From Phaeotremella fagi (Eukaryota; Basidiomycota; Tremellomycetes; Tremellales; Phaeotremellaceae): 64,000 nucleotides of DNA. Below the pieces are notes generated by a model. It saw only the letters and a list, made by a program, of their open reading frames with translations. It was not told where the DNA came from and searched no databases. The position numbers were made by a program, and so were the translations under genes. Below are positions 34,934-46,065 of the stretch, piece after piece (within the stretch, counting starts at the first letter, position 1; every line of letters starts with the position of its first letter). The stretch covers positions 1,969,634 to 2,033,633 of the forward strand of contig BCHU01000001.1 in NCBI GenBank assembly GCA_001599715.1, written 5' to 3'.

Positions 34934-35617
34934 GTTAAGGATGATTGGGGGGATCACTGATATTCGAGCTTGAAATTGAAATTGACAAAAGAGATTTTGG
35001 TCATCCATCTCATACTACTGAGTAAAATTGTATTATCAAATTATGCCATCTCAATATATCTTTTGCACACATCTGAAAGGTCTTTTTCCTTGAGCAATGC
35101 ACAAGCAATTCGATTGACAGAATTCTGGGTCGGTCGTTCTTGTACTTATACTTGTACAGTACTCGTTAATTCGAATGAAACCCAGTACTCAGCCAGAATA
35201 CCAAGACAATCAGGTAATTCCGCTGTGGACTTGACAAAACCAAGGTTCATTTGATTTTCATTGACGTGAATTGTATGCCCTCGTACTAAAAAATGTGGCA
35301 AAAAGAAATCACTAGACACTGTACTCGTACAGTACTTACTGTACCCAAATCTCCCTTGACCTTTAGGAAATACGGTAGTGGTTGTAACTTGCTTCTTCAG
35401 CCGATTTCTCGCTGCTCAATAGAACGATATGCAAACCAACACGAAAATGCAGACTCTTAATCGTGCGACAAATCCCATGATTCAAATTATCCAATCACTA
35501 ACCATTTGATACAAAAATCACCTCTCCTCTTCTCTCCTTTCAACAAGACCCCCCATTCAGCACCACTTTTCATTCCCTTCACAAATAGATACCCCGAACA
35601 AAAGTAGAGACAACCTT
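34934..35617. other. Convergent 3' flanks, no supported gene
   Basis: AT-rich, with three gtac/tacagta-type elements (35146-35165, 35322-35344). A frame at 34970-35254 shows no coding character. It probably holds the 3' UTRs of PRP24 and of the minus-strand gene at 35618. Confidence 0.35.
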
Positions 35618-36248
35618 CTATTGGAAGGTTGACAAAAGCTTGGAGAACTTTGCAAAATTCTCTGTCAAGCGATAGAAGTAGGGAGAATTGAACGGAACGA
35701 CTTCACCCGATCCTCTCTCTCTCTCCAACTCTGCTAGAAGGGAAGCTATGTCTTCAAAGGTGGCAGAGACATCCCTCGACTCTTCCCCGCCTTCATCTGA
35801 AGTTTCAGATTGTTTGAGACACTCAGAGATGAACATCCAATCCTCCATCAATCGACCCTTCCCGTCGTAAGCACAGTTCATTCGAACATCGTACACCTAC
35901 CAAACATATGTCAATAAGAAACTCGATCAGTTGACGAAGATTTTAAACCCCAAAAGATGAACGCCTCATGATGTGACTTACCCAATTTTGTCTGCTTTTC
36001 TCTGAGATATACTTAACCTTAGCTTTACCCTTTGTTGTGAACATGGAGATACCCTCTTGGGTCTCTTGGGTTTCTCCATCGGTACCGGTCTTACCCTCTT
36101 CTTTCTTCTTTTCTAACTTGAAAAAATCTTCTTGGAACTTCTTGTAGTCTGCGGTTGATAACCATTCACAGGAAGGCTTACACCATGGTGGTATGTTATA
36201 CTCATTGACGTATTCGACTCTTTTTGAGGCGATTGATGCTGAGGCCAT
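35618..36248 (-). CDS. Unknown protein, two exons
   Basis: The start at 36248 has a near-ideal aaaccATGg context. Exon 1 encodes EYVNEYNIPPWCKPSCEWL, a Lys/Glu-rich helix (DFFKLEKKKEEG) and KGKAKVKYISEKSRQNW. A 95-nt intron with GTAAGT donor (about 35898-35992) joins to VYDVRMNCAYDGKGRLMEDW, an acidic Ser/Glu stretch and FEDIASLLAELERERG. Total about 180 residues. The paired Cys of WCKPSC and the Trp residues hint at a small folded N-terminal domain. I do not recognise a family. No signal peptide or membrane span. Confidence 0.65.
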
Positions 36249-37205
36249 GGTTTACGTTTGTCTGATTGTGTTTGTAGAAGTGATAATAGAGAGGGTGGCA
36301 AAGTTGGAATGAAGAGGAGAAAAAGAAAGAAACGTAAATGGAGGTTGCGTGACTCTTGGATATGCGTATTTGCTCTAGGTCTTCTTGTGGATGAAAAGAT
36401 TTCGACATTGGTGTTCACAGAAGATGAAAGGTTCTGCTCGAATACTGTACACAACTATAACTCCACACAACCGTTTACATACCCATCGGCTTTTGTGCCA
36501 CAATAAAGGATATCAGCTCGTCACATCTTGATTAGGAAACTGTGATCCAGGGCAGGAATAACAGGACTACCGGTGATTATAATTACTGGCAAAAGTACCT
36601 CAATCTCAGAACCTTCTTCTTCCCTCTTCTAACTGAGTGAAGTCGCCCTTCGTTCTTAGCGATGCTGACTCAAATATTACTCACGTTGCTCCTGAAGGCG
36701 GCAAACCTTTTTTCTAAGCCGAAGAAGAAAACTCGATTACCCCCTATCGATATGACCATTCGACCAACACTGAACTACGTAACCATGTATTGAGTAATCT
36801 TCGCGCCAGATGATCTTATTAATTGAGAAATGTTCCAAACCTTCTGTCAACGCCATTGAAACCCATGGCAAAGAACATATAAATAAGCTTATCCCTAGTG
36901 GCACAGGCACCAGAGGCAATTCAATTCCCAAATCCCTGGTAGCAATAATGAATGTTTGTGTAATGTCGTAAACAAGTTGACCTTGCCCAGTTCCTGTGGT
37001 CTATTCCTGGTCCTTTCCGTTAGCCAAGAACTTGCCAAAAACAGAAATCCATTCAATTTGAATTCAACCATCCAGTGCATCAAACACAAACAACAAACAA
37101 AGAAACAAACAAACACTGCGTTTGCTGAAAGATGTATTTATACCTTGACAATTCCTGTCGCTCTTTCTCTTCATTTCCCAACCAAATAACTCAATATCGA
37201 CTACA
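36249..37205. other. Intergenic, 0.95 kb, divergent
   Basis: This is the shared upstream region of the unknown minus-strand gene and the secreted-protein gene. A tactgta lies at about 36443. Frames on both strands here are short, overlap, and lack signal peptides or domains. A poly-CAAA tract (37083-37115) lies just upstream of the secreted-protein start. Confidence 0.35.
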
Positions 37206-37987
37206 ATGTTTGCCTCCAAACTTTTATCAATTCTTTCAATTTCAGTTTTGTTGACTTTGGTCATTGCCTCGACCATAGAAATACGAAATGATACCACTGC
37301 ATACACCACAATAGATACGAGAGAAGTAACGCCCGACAACGTCTTCCTCATTCGTCAGGCTACAAGACAAGACGTTATTCGTCGTGCTTCAAGATCTCGA
37401 GGTGCTAAAAGAGCAACCCCTTCGGGCTCCACACCACCGTAAGTTGAATCTCTTGTTTCTTTGAACCATCGTGGTGCTTTCACATTACTGACATTCTCAT
37501 TTTCTTTTCTCTCTACAGTACATGCGGTAACGGTCAGACTTTCGCCATCCAAGTTTCTGGCACCGGAACCTCAGCTGATTCAACCTACATCCAAAGTGTG
37601 ACATTGAACAATCATGGTTATCTTGACGTTGGTGTTCCAATCGGAAGCGCGTCTATTTTCAAACTTTCTGCTCAATGTAATTTACAGCTTGGTAACAGTA
37701 TAGGTGAGTTTCGAGCACAGTAATTGGAATTCCCGTCAGAGACTAACTGCAACGGACTCTTAGTCGTCGTCGATAGGGCTGGAGAAGGTACTTCTTCAAC
37801 CACAGACCTTCTCACGTCATATCCCGGGGGTATCACTGTCGATATCGTTCCATTCACTATTTCCGGCAACACCCTCACCTACTCCGTAGCTGGTATGACA
37901 CCGACTATCGATGGTTCACATTTGGCTTTGGGTGGTTCGTCGTCAGGTGACTCATCCGTCACTTTAACTGTGGTCGATGCTGTCTGA
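37206..37987 (+). CDS. Secreted protein with a Kex2-type propeptide
   Basis: Three exons, about 220 residues. The start at 37206 is followed by a clear signal peptide (LLSILSISVLLTLVIAS). A propeptide of about 50 residues ends in RASRSRGAKR, a dibasic Kex2-like cleavage site. The predicted mature part begins ATPSGSTPP and CGNGQTFAIQVSGTGTSADS, then is rich in Ser, Thr, Gly and Val with regular alternation, suggesting a beta-sandwich. It has only two Cys, and ends SSVTLTVVDAV without a GPI or membrane anchor. Intron 1 begins at 37441 and intron 2 (about 37705-37760) joins NSI to VVVDRAGEG. Family not recognised; an extracellular or cell-wall role is inferred from the leader alone. Confidence 0.7.
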
Positions 37988-38548
37988 GCGAATGGATTCT
38001 ATATACATTATATAGTCGTTACCTTAGTTCATGATATGAACGCAATATACCCAATTGTTTCCCAAGCGACGACCATTGAAGGAGAAATCTCCAGCTTTCG
38101 TAACCTACACTTATTGCCGCCTTGCATAAACTTCATGCTCAAGTTTTGGCAGCGAGTAAAGATTGATTGAGTGGTTTTGTAAGTTGTAATGCAGTACTGT
38201 ATCTACTGTACAGTTAGGGTGCAATTCGGTGTGAGTGATTTTCTACGACTTCTCCTCGTAACTCAACGAGTCTTCTGATAGAATTAAATACCGTCCTCTG
38301 GATGAGAAGAGAAAGTGACCGTTGTCTCAGTGAACGTCAAACGCACGACATTCTCCGCTGTCTCTTATACTTCCATTTGGTAGCCAAGAAATGCTCTGCA
38401 GACACTCTGATCAAGATGCATTTTCAAATCAATCTCTTCATCTTCTCTATGGTAAGCGAATGGAAACAAGGGAGTTATATTTATGTACAAAATTAACACA
38501 CGAAACAAGTCTTAACGAATCATCTTTTGACGGAGAAAGAAAACCTAT
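37988..38548. other. Convergent intergenic region
   Basis: 3' flanks of the secreted-protein gene and the minus-strand gene. It contains a double tactgta/tactgtacagt element at 38192-38213. The plus-strand frames at 38302-38612 overlap the second exon of the minus-strand gene and are not accepted. Confidence 0.3.
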
Positions 38549-39103
38549 CTACCAAGTACTAGAATGTTTTATGGATCTTTTGGTCCTTTCCTTGAGCTCG
38601 GTATCACCTTGAAGAAGCTTTAGCATCCCATGAGTATCAACACAGGTTGAGATTTTGATTGATCCGCTAAAAAGAGGAAAACGAGTACCCATCAGTACTG
38701 TACTGATAAAGAATGATATACAGACAAAGGGAAGAAAAGCTCACTCTGGTTGTCTGTCTATTCTCGCATGAACCATACTCTTCTCAGTGGAGGTTGACCA
38801 AGGTAGGGAAACATAAACATACTCATCACCTCTAACTTTATCAACTGCTAAAATCCTCTTAGTGATCTCTTGACCGTTTCCATCCACACTACTAACATAT
38901 ATCCAGGATTTTTCATCTAGACCATATTGTTGATCTGCTAACGCTTTAAGAATATCTCTATGTGGGTGATTGTATTCTGTAACAGAAGTTGGTTTAATCG
39001 ATTTTGAAGATCCGGATTCATTCGATCTTGCTTCGGAAATTTGGGTCGGCGAGACAGTTCTGATTATTGGTCGAAGCTTCATAGAAGATTTTCGAGAGGA
39101 CAT
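38549..39103 (-). CDS. Unknown protein, two exons
   Basis: Starts at ATG 39103 with a basic Ser-rich N-terminus (SSRKSSMKLRPIIRTVS). A compact segment follows: HRDILKALADQQYGLDEKSW, IYVSSVDGNGQEITKRI, and DEYVYVSLPWSTSTEKSMV. The uninterrupted frame stops at 38741, but a GTGAGC donor there and a TTTTTAG acceptor near 38669 continue it as GSIKISTCVDTHGMLKLLQG to a stop at 38549, about 160 residues in all. The strand-like repeats of hydrophobic and polar residues suggest a small beta-rich domain. No family recognised. Confidence 0.6.
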
Positions 39104-39294
39104 GGTGTTTAAAGATCTTTATTTAAGCTATGTGAACGTAAAAAAGAAAAAGAGTGAAGGTTGGGAATTTTTCTAAATATGCTGAATATGCTAAATATAT
39201 ATTAAAAAAAAACAACTAATTGAACAATCAAACCAAGTCTTTATTAAGACACAAGAAGTCTACAAGCTTCTCAAAAGAAGCTCGACCCACCACT

Positions 39295-39513
39295 TTAAAC
39301 CGACGAACCGTTGTGTAGACTTCTAGACTCGCTCCGAAAGCCAAACGTCACAAAAGAAAGTCTTTTTGAAAATTGGGAATCGCCTTCGAGCAATAGAAAA
39401 GCACTCTTCTTGTCCTCGGTTTTCATTTGGATTCATAACAGTTCGACTTGGAAGGAACTTTTAGTACAGATTTCGTGGAGCTGTCTTACTAAGTTTAGCT
39501 CAGAGACACCCAT
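39295..39513 (-). pseudogene. Possible small spliced gene or decayed gene
   Basis: From ATG 39513 the frame reads MGVSELNLVRQLHEICTKSS, then stops at one TGA, and then continues in the same frame with DKKSAFLLLEGDSQFSKRL and SFVTFGFRSESR to TAA at 39295. A GTAAGA donor near 39489 and a CCGAG acceptor would splice out 75 nt including the stop and keep the frame. Either this is a two-exon small protein of about 47 residues or a decayed reading frame. There is no homology that I recognise. Confidence 0.22.
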
Positions 39514-39764
39514 GTCGAATTATTGGTGTAGTGACCGTGTTGAAAATGTGCCACTTTTGAGATTTCAAAGAATCTCTCGATGTGTGTTGAGATTCTCTAG
39601 CTACTTGATTTTAGAATCCAATATGTGATACATACAAACATAAAGTCCAATTACCAGTGATCCAATGAGCATGCAATGCGATATCGTTCGTTATCTTTGA
39701 ATGTCGAGTACGAAAATCAAAGAAGAAAAAAAAAACTCAAAATCTAAAAACGACATCCGCTACC

Positions 39765-42342
39765 CTAACCAGCCCCAAAAAGTCTTCTCCACCATCTAGC
39801 AAACCTAAACCATCTCCCACCCCCCCACCCGCTCTCTCGACCCAACAACCCAACCCACATCCTCCCCGTCCCAATCCTTACCACCCCCTCCAAATTCTCC
39901 GAATCAATCTTGGGAATCTTGAATTCTTCAGTTCCAACCACAACGTTATCCCAGCCGTTATCACCATCGTTCCCAACCCCAGATTCTAAATCTTTGATAC
40001 CCCTCCCAGGTCTTATTAACGGGAACCTAACGTCTTTCTTACGTTTGATGAAATTCGGGAACAGTTGAATTAGATTTTCAATCTCTTGATCGTCAATGTG
40101 GGAAGGGAAGACCCATAATCTGAATCTCGGTTTATTGAGTTCAGTCTCTTCAGCTGTAATATCGTCTTCTGTCGGATCATCAATTTCATCATCCTCATCA
40201 TCGATTAGAGCGGTTTCGTTATCTTCTTGAACTGAATAAACTTGCATCCCACCACCAACACCTGATTTGAATAAATGACCAGAGAAATTTTCAGAATCGT
40301 CCGACATCGTTCGACGTGAATTCGAATTCGATAATCGGGTTGAGCGGTTTAACAATAATTCCTGATCCTCCGATAATCTTTCTACACCGTTCGCAGGTCT
40401 GATTTGTCTGTTTTGATCACGTTCAACTGCAGCTTCTAAGGCTGAAACGACGCTAGAAGGATCAACACCTTTTGACGAGTTTCCAGAGTTTTCAGGAAGA
40501 AGGGGTGATTGAACATGACTGGAAGTGTTCCATCCTGGTGTCAAAGATTCCGCAGAGTCCACAGTTTCTAGAGGGTTCGGTATGGTACCAGGATGAAGTT
40601 GAGGAGAAGGTGAATGATATTTTCGGGATGGTGGTGGAGGTGGTGCCGGACCTCTAGACGATGTAACTCTCTGTTTCTGAGGTGAAGAATTCAACGAAGC
40701 AGAGGGATCAATGAACGGATCGGAAATCGCACGAGTACGTGATCCCTCGACAGACTGTGCGATGCGTGAAGTCGAAGCAGATCCTCGTCGAGGTTTCGAT
40801 TCGTTCAACAATTCTTGTTCTTGTGAGTGTTGATTAGATAGCAGAGGTCGAGAATATCCAGGTCGAGGTGAGGAAGATCCAGAACGTGATTTATTTCCTG
40901 AAGCATAAGAAGGATTGGGTGGTCGGAGTTTCCCATCGAGGAATGATCGTGGGATAGTCCTGATTCGACGTAATTTAGGTGGTGAAGTTAACGGTTGATC
41001 GTTGAATCCTAAAACTCCTTTTAGGATCATTACAGTTTCGTGCATAAATTCGGCTCCGCTATAGTGTTGTCAGTCCAGTAATTCAGGATTGTTTTTTCAC
41101 CGTCAAGATTGACCTACCCAGACTCTAGAAACACGGCATCATCGATTTCCCAAACTACACGTCTTCCACCAGCCCCACCTCTATTTTCGTCGCCCCTACT
41201 CTGAGCTCTCATAACCGCCCACAAACCTCTGAAGAAAGGTTCGACACCTCCCGCAGAACTAGTACACCAAGTATTCAAATATCTACTGAACCTCTCTCTA
41301 CGTTCCTCTTTAGCTCTAGCGGAACGTAATTCAGTCCTAGCTAAAGGTGTCAAAGAAGCTGACACGACGGTACTAGAGATCAAAGCGTGGAATGAAGAAA
41401 CTCTGACTCGTAGATGATGAAGATGGGCTAAAGAACGTAGAGAAGATTGAAGTCTTGTGTAGGAGGCTCGATGGGAGGGTGGTAAGGAGGCTAAAGTCGT
41501 TGAGATGAAGGTTGCAGAATCTGGTGGTGGGTTTGGTGAGAAATAGAATAATCTGCAATGATGAGCGAAAAGTTGAAGTTCCTATTTGGATCAATCAACA
41601 TTAAATACCCCTTTCTGACGTCTACACTTACAGCCGGACTTGGACTACTAACACCTTCAACTCTTTTACCATAAACACTGCCTTCTCTCCCACTGAACAC
41701 TGAAGTACCAGGTGGTGGACTTCGTAAACCTGAAACGACAGTTCTAGATCTTGAATTATCGCGTCGATTAGATGACGAATTCAACTCTGAACTCTTTCTG
41801 ACAACAGCACTTTGAGTAGTTTCATTACTTGATCGTCTAGAAGGTAAAGCAGGTGGTGTAGGTCTACCACCGTTACCGTTCCCGTTAACAGCAGTGTTAT
41901 TATTTTGATTCTGATTACGATATTGTAGAGCCCTTAATCCACCTGGTGCAGCTTGAGGCGGGGATTTAACACGTTGATGATAATTCGTTGAGACAGTTAT
42001 AGAATCTGAATTATGGTTTCCTGATCCAGATCCAGATCCTGCTAAACCACCAGGTCTAGCTCTAGAATTAGGATGATGATGAGGGTGAGACATGATAGAT
42101 GAGGTATCAGAAGTGAACGGCAGTTCGTATAAAGGAGCGTTATGGTTGTTGTTGTTGTGATGAAACGGTCGGGCAGGTGATGAAGAAGCTGAAGCTGATG
42201 TTGGATGATTCCTATCGGCTGATCTGATGGATTGTGACGTGGATGGGAACGAGGTATTGACTTTTAATGGGTTACGTGGTGGGACTGTGGGTCTGTTTGG
42301 TGTGGACGTCGATGAAGATGGTGGGTAATCTGAATGTTGCAT
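39765..42342 (-). CDS. Large unknown protein with a helical core between disordered arms
   Basis: Three or more exons, about 800 residues. The first 230 residues are Ser/Asn/Pro/His-rich and disordered. An intron with GTAAGT donor near 41634 joins SPSPA to ELQLFAHHCRLFYFSP. The core then reads LQSSLRSLAHLHHLRVRVSS, FHALISSTVVSASLTPLAR, KEERRERFSRYLNTWC and FFRGLWAVMRAQ, largely helical and basic. An intron near 41058-41116 leads to FMHETVMILKGVLGF. A second long Ser/Pro-rich arm is followed by an acidic block (DDEDDEIDDPTEDD) and a C-terminal segment, KPRFRLWVFPSHIDDQEIEN, ending RFARWWRRLFGAG. The core looks conserved in kind but I cannot name the family. Confidence 0.7.
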
Positions 42343-42849
42343 TATGGATTAACTGAAACTGATAAGTCGACCCCGTTTATTGACGACTCAAATCGTACTT
42401 TGACCTTGACCTCTCAGATGACCTATTCATAAAGGAACCCAAAGTAGATTTATATGTCCGTGTCCGTAAGTATCAAAGCCAGTTGATATCTGTCTTGAAT
42501 CTTGATGATAGAGGTAGAAGATGGATGTGGTTGTGAATGTATGGATGAAGAAAGAAGATTATAAATCTAAATCCAATGCTTATTCTAACACGCGATACAC
42601 CCTCCCCCCTTGCTGAAAATTATATTACGTCTCCCTCAAACGCGTGTACTGTATCAGAACGATACATCTAACATTTGAGTTCAGTTAAGGAAACAGCATG
42701 CATGCACACTGCAGGAGTGCATCTTACCATCCATACGACCAGCCGACCCATAAGATCATTTAATCAATTGTGCATAGCATAGTATTTATCAGAAAAGAAC
42801 TATCCATCGCTATCGTACACCGTCCTTCCCAACCATTTCAATCAAATTC
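42343..42849. other. Intergenic upstream of the large unknown gene
   Basis: No coding frame. It contains a tactgta at about 42647-42653 and a gcatgcatgc-like palindrome at 42697-42705. It serves as the 3' flank of the TspO gene and the promoter of the gene at 42342. Confidence 0.35.
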
Positions 42850-43768
42850 CTAGAAATCTTTCTTAGCTGAACCTCTGTTCAAGAAGACGTAACCAGCGTT
42901 AAGATAAGAAGCTATTCACTATCAGTCACTATCCCAACTGTGTTGTTTGGTATCAACTTACCGTAACCCAACCAAGCGCAGTAAGGAGCTAAGAACCAAG
43001 TGGTACTGAATGGAGTGTTGAGATCGTGCATTTTAACCTTTTAATTCCAATCTGTCAAAATTCACTCTTTTTCGAACGATGAAAAAGAGACTTACGGTCA
43101 TGGCTACGACGGTTCCAGTTAATGCTAGAATGTTGGCGAGAGCGATTTCCTTTTGTTTAGCTATAAACATAGGTTATGATCAGTTTCTCGATCCAAACAA
43201 AGGGAATTAAAATACATACCACCAAAGAAAAGTGGTGTCCAAAGCATGTTGAGTGCTAATTGTGAATAGTAAAGAACCAAAGCGTCAGAAGCTTGGGCAC
43301 TATGATCAATTAGCATAGAATCATTTTGACAGTTAGGCTAGATTGAACCTACGTTCCAGCTGGTGTAACAGCACTATCGAAAGCTCTGACAGTCAAATGG
43401 GAAGCATATCCCATAAGTCCATAAAGGACGGTCCAAACCTGTATAATCCTATCAATACCTATCCAAAATCCAACAACTGGAGATTATACATACAGGACCG
43501 AAAACTTCACGAGGTGGATTACCTGGTGGTGGTGACATTGTCTAAATTGATTCTTGATCAGTCCTTTCTCGGTGTGGTAGTTTGGACTTACGGTGAACCA
43601 ATTACTTCTTGAAGTTTGGCCAGTGATGTAGCCTGAGATAGCACCTAATCCGATTGGGAGACCGACTGTGGAATGGATTTAGTGGTCGCCTATTAAATGG
43701 ACTTTTCACATACCTGCGAAAATTGGATTTCTCGCTACGTCGAATAGAATTTCTGGTAATGGTGACAT
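42850..43768 (-). CDS. TspO/MBR family membrane protein
   Basis: Five-helix tryptophan-rich sensory protein related to the mitochondrial translocator protein TSPO, which binds porphyrins and other tetrapyrroles. About 180 residues in six short exons. The start at 43768 gives MSPLPEILFDVARNPIFA, then GLPIGLGAISGYITGQTSR. Diagnostic segments are PPREVFGPVWTVLYGLMGYA, ALVLYYSQLALNMLWTPLFF, AKQKEIALANILALTGTVVA and TWFLAPYCAWLGYATYLNAG. The last exon ends NRGSAKKDF at 42850. Length and motif order are normal for the family. Location is probably an endoplasmic reticulum or outer mitochondrial membrane. Upstream is a divergent gene with AT-rich spacing. Confidence 0.88.
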
Positions 43769-44309
43769 TGCGTTGTGTTGACTGAGGTGGTTGGTGGTGG
43801 GTGGTGTTAGTTGTACTCTATACCACAATAATGTTGATGTATACTCACTGTAATTGATTTGTTATTTGATAAGTAACTGGTAAGTAAGAGCAAGTTATTG
43901 TTATTCGTTCCCTTATATACTTGTACTGTACAATGATCTTATGACCTCATGCTTTATTTGATCGCCAGCTCTCTAGTCACGGTACCTCACTTGACAGGAT
44001 AGTATGACGTAATGTAAGTAGTAAATTCATTGAAATGTCTTACATCGATGCTTCTGTTTGTTTACAGCAAGGAACGAAGGAAAGAAGATGCATAGAAGCG
44101 AAGACAAGGTCATCCTGGCTGGTATCCTTGTCATAGACATAGGATGACTCTCTTCCAGCAGAGAGAGACAGGTTGATTAATTACATTTAAAGTGGTTGCT
44201 TCGATAGTGGCAGCTTCGTCGAGTGTTGAACTTGTAGGTGAGAGGTACAAATAAACTATTTCTCAACACCATAACGCCACTGTATGAGACCCCTTCTACA
44301 GCGTTATGT
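43769..44309. other. Divergent intergenic region between TspO and the chromate transporter
   Basis: Contains an ATAC/CTTGTACTGTACAA element near 43917-43932 and no supported gene. Base composition turns more GC-rich after about 44240, where the transporter begins. Confidence 0.35.
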
Positions 44310-46065
44310 ATGGGGATTTCACATCGGCTAAATCTCCTGGTACAGACTCGAATGACGATCTTAGGGAACGTAAAGGATACGGTGCATCGTTTCTGGGATC
44401 TTGGGTTCATCTCTTTCGGTGGACCAGGCGTGCACGTCGTGATCCTACGTAAAAGGCTCGTAGAAGACTGCAAGTGGGTTGACTCAAAGACGTTCCTTGA
44501 TCTATTCTCACTTGGCAACGCTTTACCGGGTCCAGGATCAACCCAACTCGCCTTCTCGATTGCATTGGTCAAACATGGGGTGTTGCCTGGTCTGGTTGCT
44601 TTCCTGTGCTGGTCTTTACCCGGAGCTATCGGCATGACTGGTCTAGCGGTCGGGATCTCTCATATATCAGACACCTTACCTACTCTGGTGTACGCTCTGT
44701 TGACAGGCTTCAATGCTGCTGCAATCGGCTTGATCGCTCTGGCAGCAGTACAACTTGGTGGCAGCTCAGTCACCGATCATGTGACACTACTTTTGCTTTG
44801 GCTTTCAGCGAGTTTTGGAATCTGCTACCATGCACCATGGATGTATCCAGTTTTGATAGCAGGGGGTGGGCTGGTGACACTGATCTGGGATTTCCGAAGG
44901 CGGTGGATTTTCAGACCGATAAAGAACTTTTTCCGTGGACAAAGTGAGGCTACTGGCAACACAAACGACGTCAGACTCAGCCCATCAGATATGGATCTCC
45001 ATCTGCGACAGTTCAATAACGAGGGATCTGCTCTTCGAAGTCAGCAACCATCTCATCTTCAGGGACAGTCGAATAGATTAAATTTTGTCTCGTCCGCGAA
45101 TGGCCATTCTACGAGCAGCGTAAACCGTCAGCGAGTTCCTAACTCGACAGTACCCAGCTCGCCTGCCGACGGTGACACTGATCATGTCAATATACTCAAG
45201 GTCATTTCTCCCCGTGCAGCAGGCGTGCTGATATTTTGTTTCATTCTACTCATAACGGTCCCCTTGGCAACGCGAGCTGGGCTGCAGAATGCTGACCAAG
45301 ATGTACCTCTACCACTTGACGTACGTTTCAGTCAAACAAGGCTCCGGCTGATCACATCAGTTTTTCACCAACATGATCATCGCTGGTACAATAATTTTTG
45401 GAGGCGGTCCAGTTGTCATTCCGCTGTTGAGAAATTATGTCGTTGCTACTGGTGAGACTCCGTAGTCAGTGTCAAATTGAATTCACTTATGCGACTAGGT
45501 TGGGTTAGCGCCCGTGATTTTTTGTTGATTTTCGCCATTCTGTAAGTACTGTATCTGGAGTGATATCTTAGAGAAGCGCTCAATCAGATTTAGCCAAGCT
45601 TTTCCTGGTCCAAATTTCAACTTCGCTGTCGCCTTGGGCGTCCTTACCTTACCTAGTACTCCAGTTCTCGGTGCCTGTCTGGGTTATCTTGGGATATTCA
45701 CTCCAGGTCTTGTGTTGAAGCTGGCACTCCTACCTTTTTACAGTAACTGGAGAGATCGAGCGACGGCTAAAAGTGTCCTTCGTGGACTCAACGCTACGTC
45801 GTCAGGTCTCGTTTTCACGGCTGTATGGCAACTCTTTCTAGTTGGATACATCTATCAATCTGCAGATGGTAGCGGTAGGGGTAGTGGGACCTCTCAGACA
45901 CAGACACTGAACGGTCCCCTGACCACTGATGCGTTTTGGGTGGTCGTAGCCAGTGGAAGTTTCATCGCGACCCGGTCCTTCAAGTTTCCACCTTGGCTCG
46001 TCATTGCTGGCGGCGGAATTGCTGGACTTGCCTGGTCTGGTGTGAAGATGACGGCGCAGGAGTAA
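44310..46065 (+). CDS. Chromate transporter (CHR family), two-domain
   Basis: Plasma-membrane anion carrier of the CHR family, which moves chromate and probably sulfate-like anions. About 510 residues. The frame is open upstream to 44238 but only from a GTG; ATG codons are at 44310 and 44352. Domain 1 starts RFWDLGFISFGGPGVHVVIL, then LFSLGNALPGPGSTQLAFS, both CHR hallmarks. After a polar linker (about 44935-45190) the second domain begins VISPRAAGVLIFCFILLI. A 44-nt intron (about 45321-45364) joins PLD to FFTNMIIAGTIIFGGGPVV. Two further introns join VVATG to WVSARDFLLIFAIL and to FSQAFPGPNFNFAVALGV. Composition looks richer in G and C than the flanking genes. Fungal members are known; older transfer from bacteria is possible but not shown here. 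Confidence 0.88.

Noticed and set aside
39311..39628. Plus-strand 105-codon frame
   Set aside because: Begins with TTG, overlaps a minus-strand candidate, and lacks any ordered domain.
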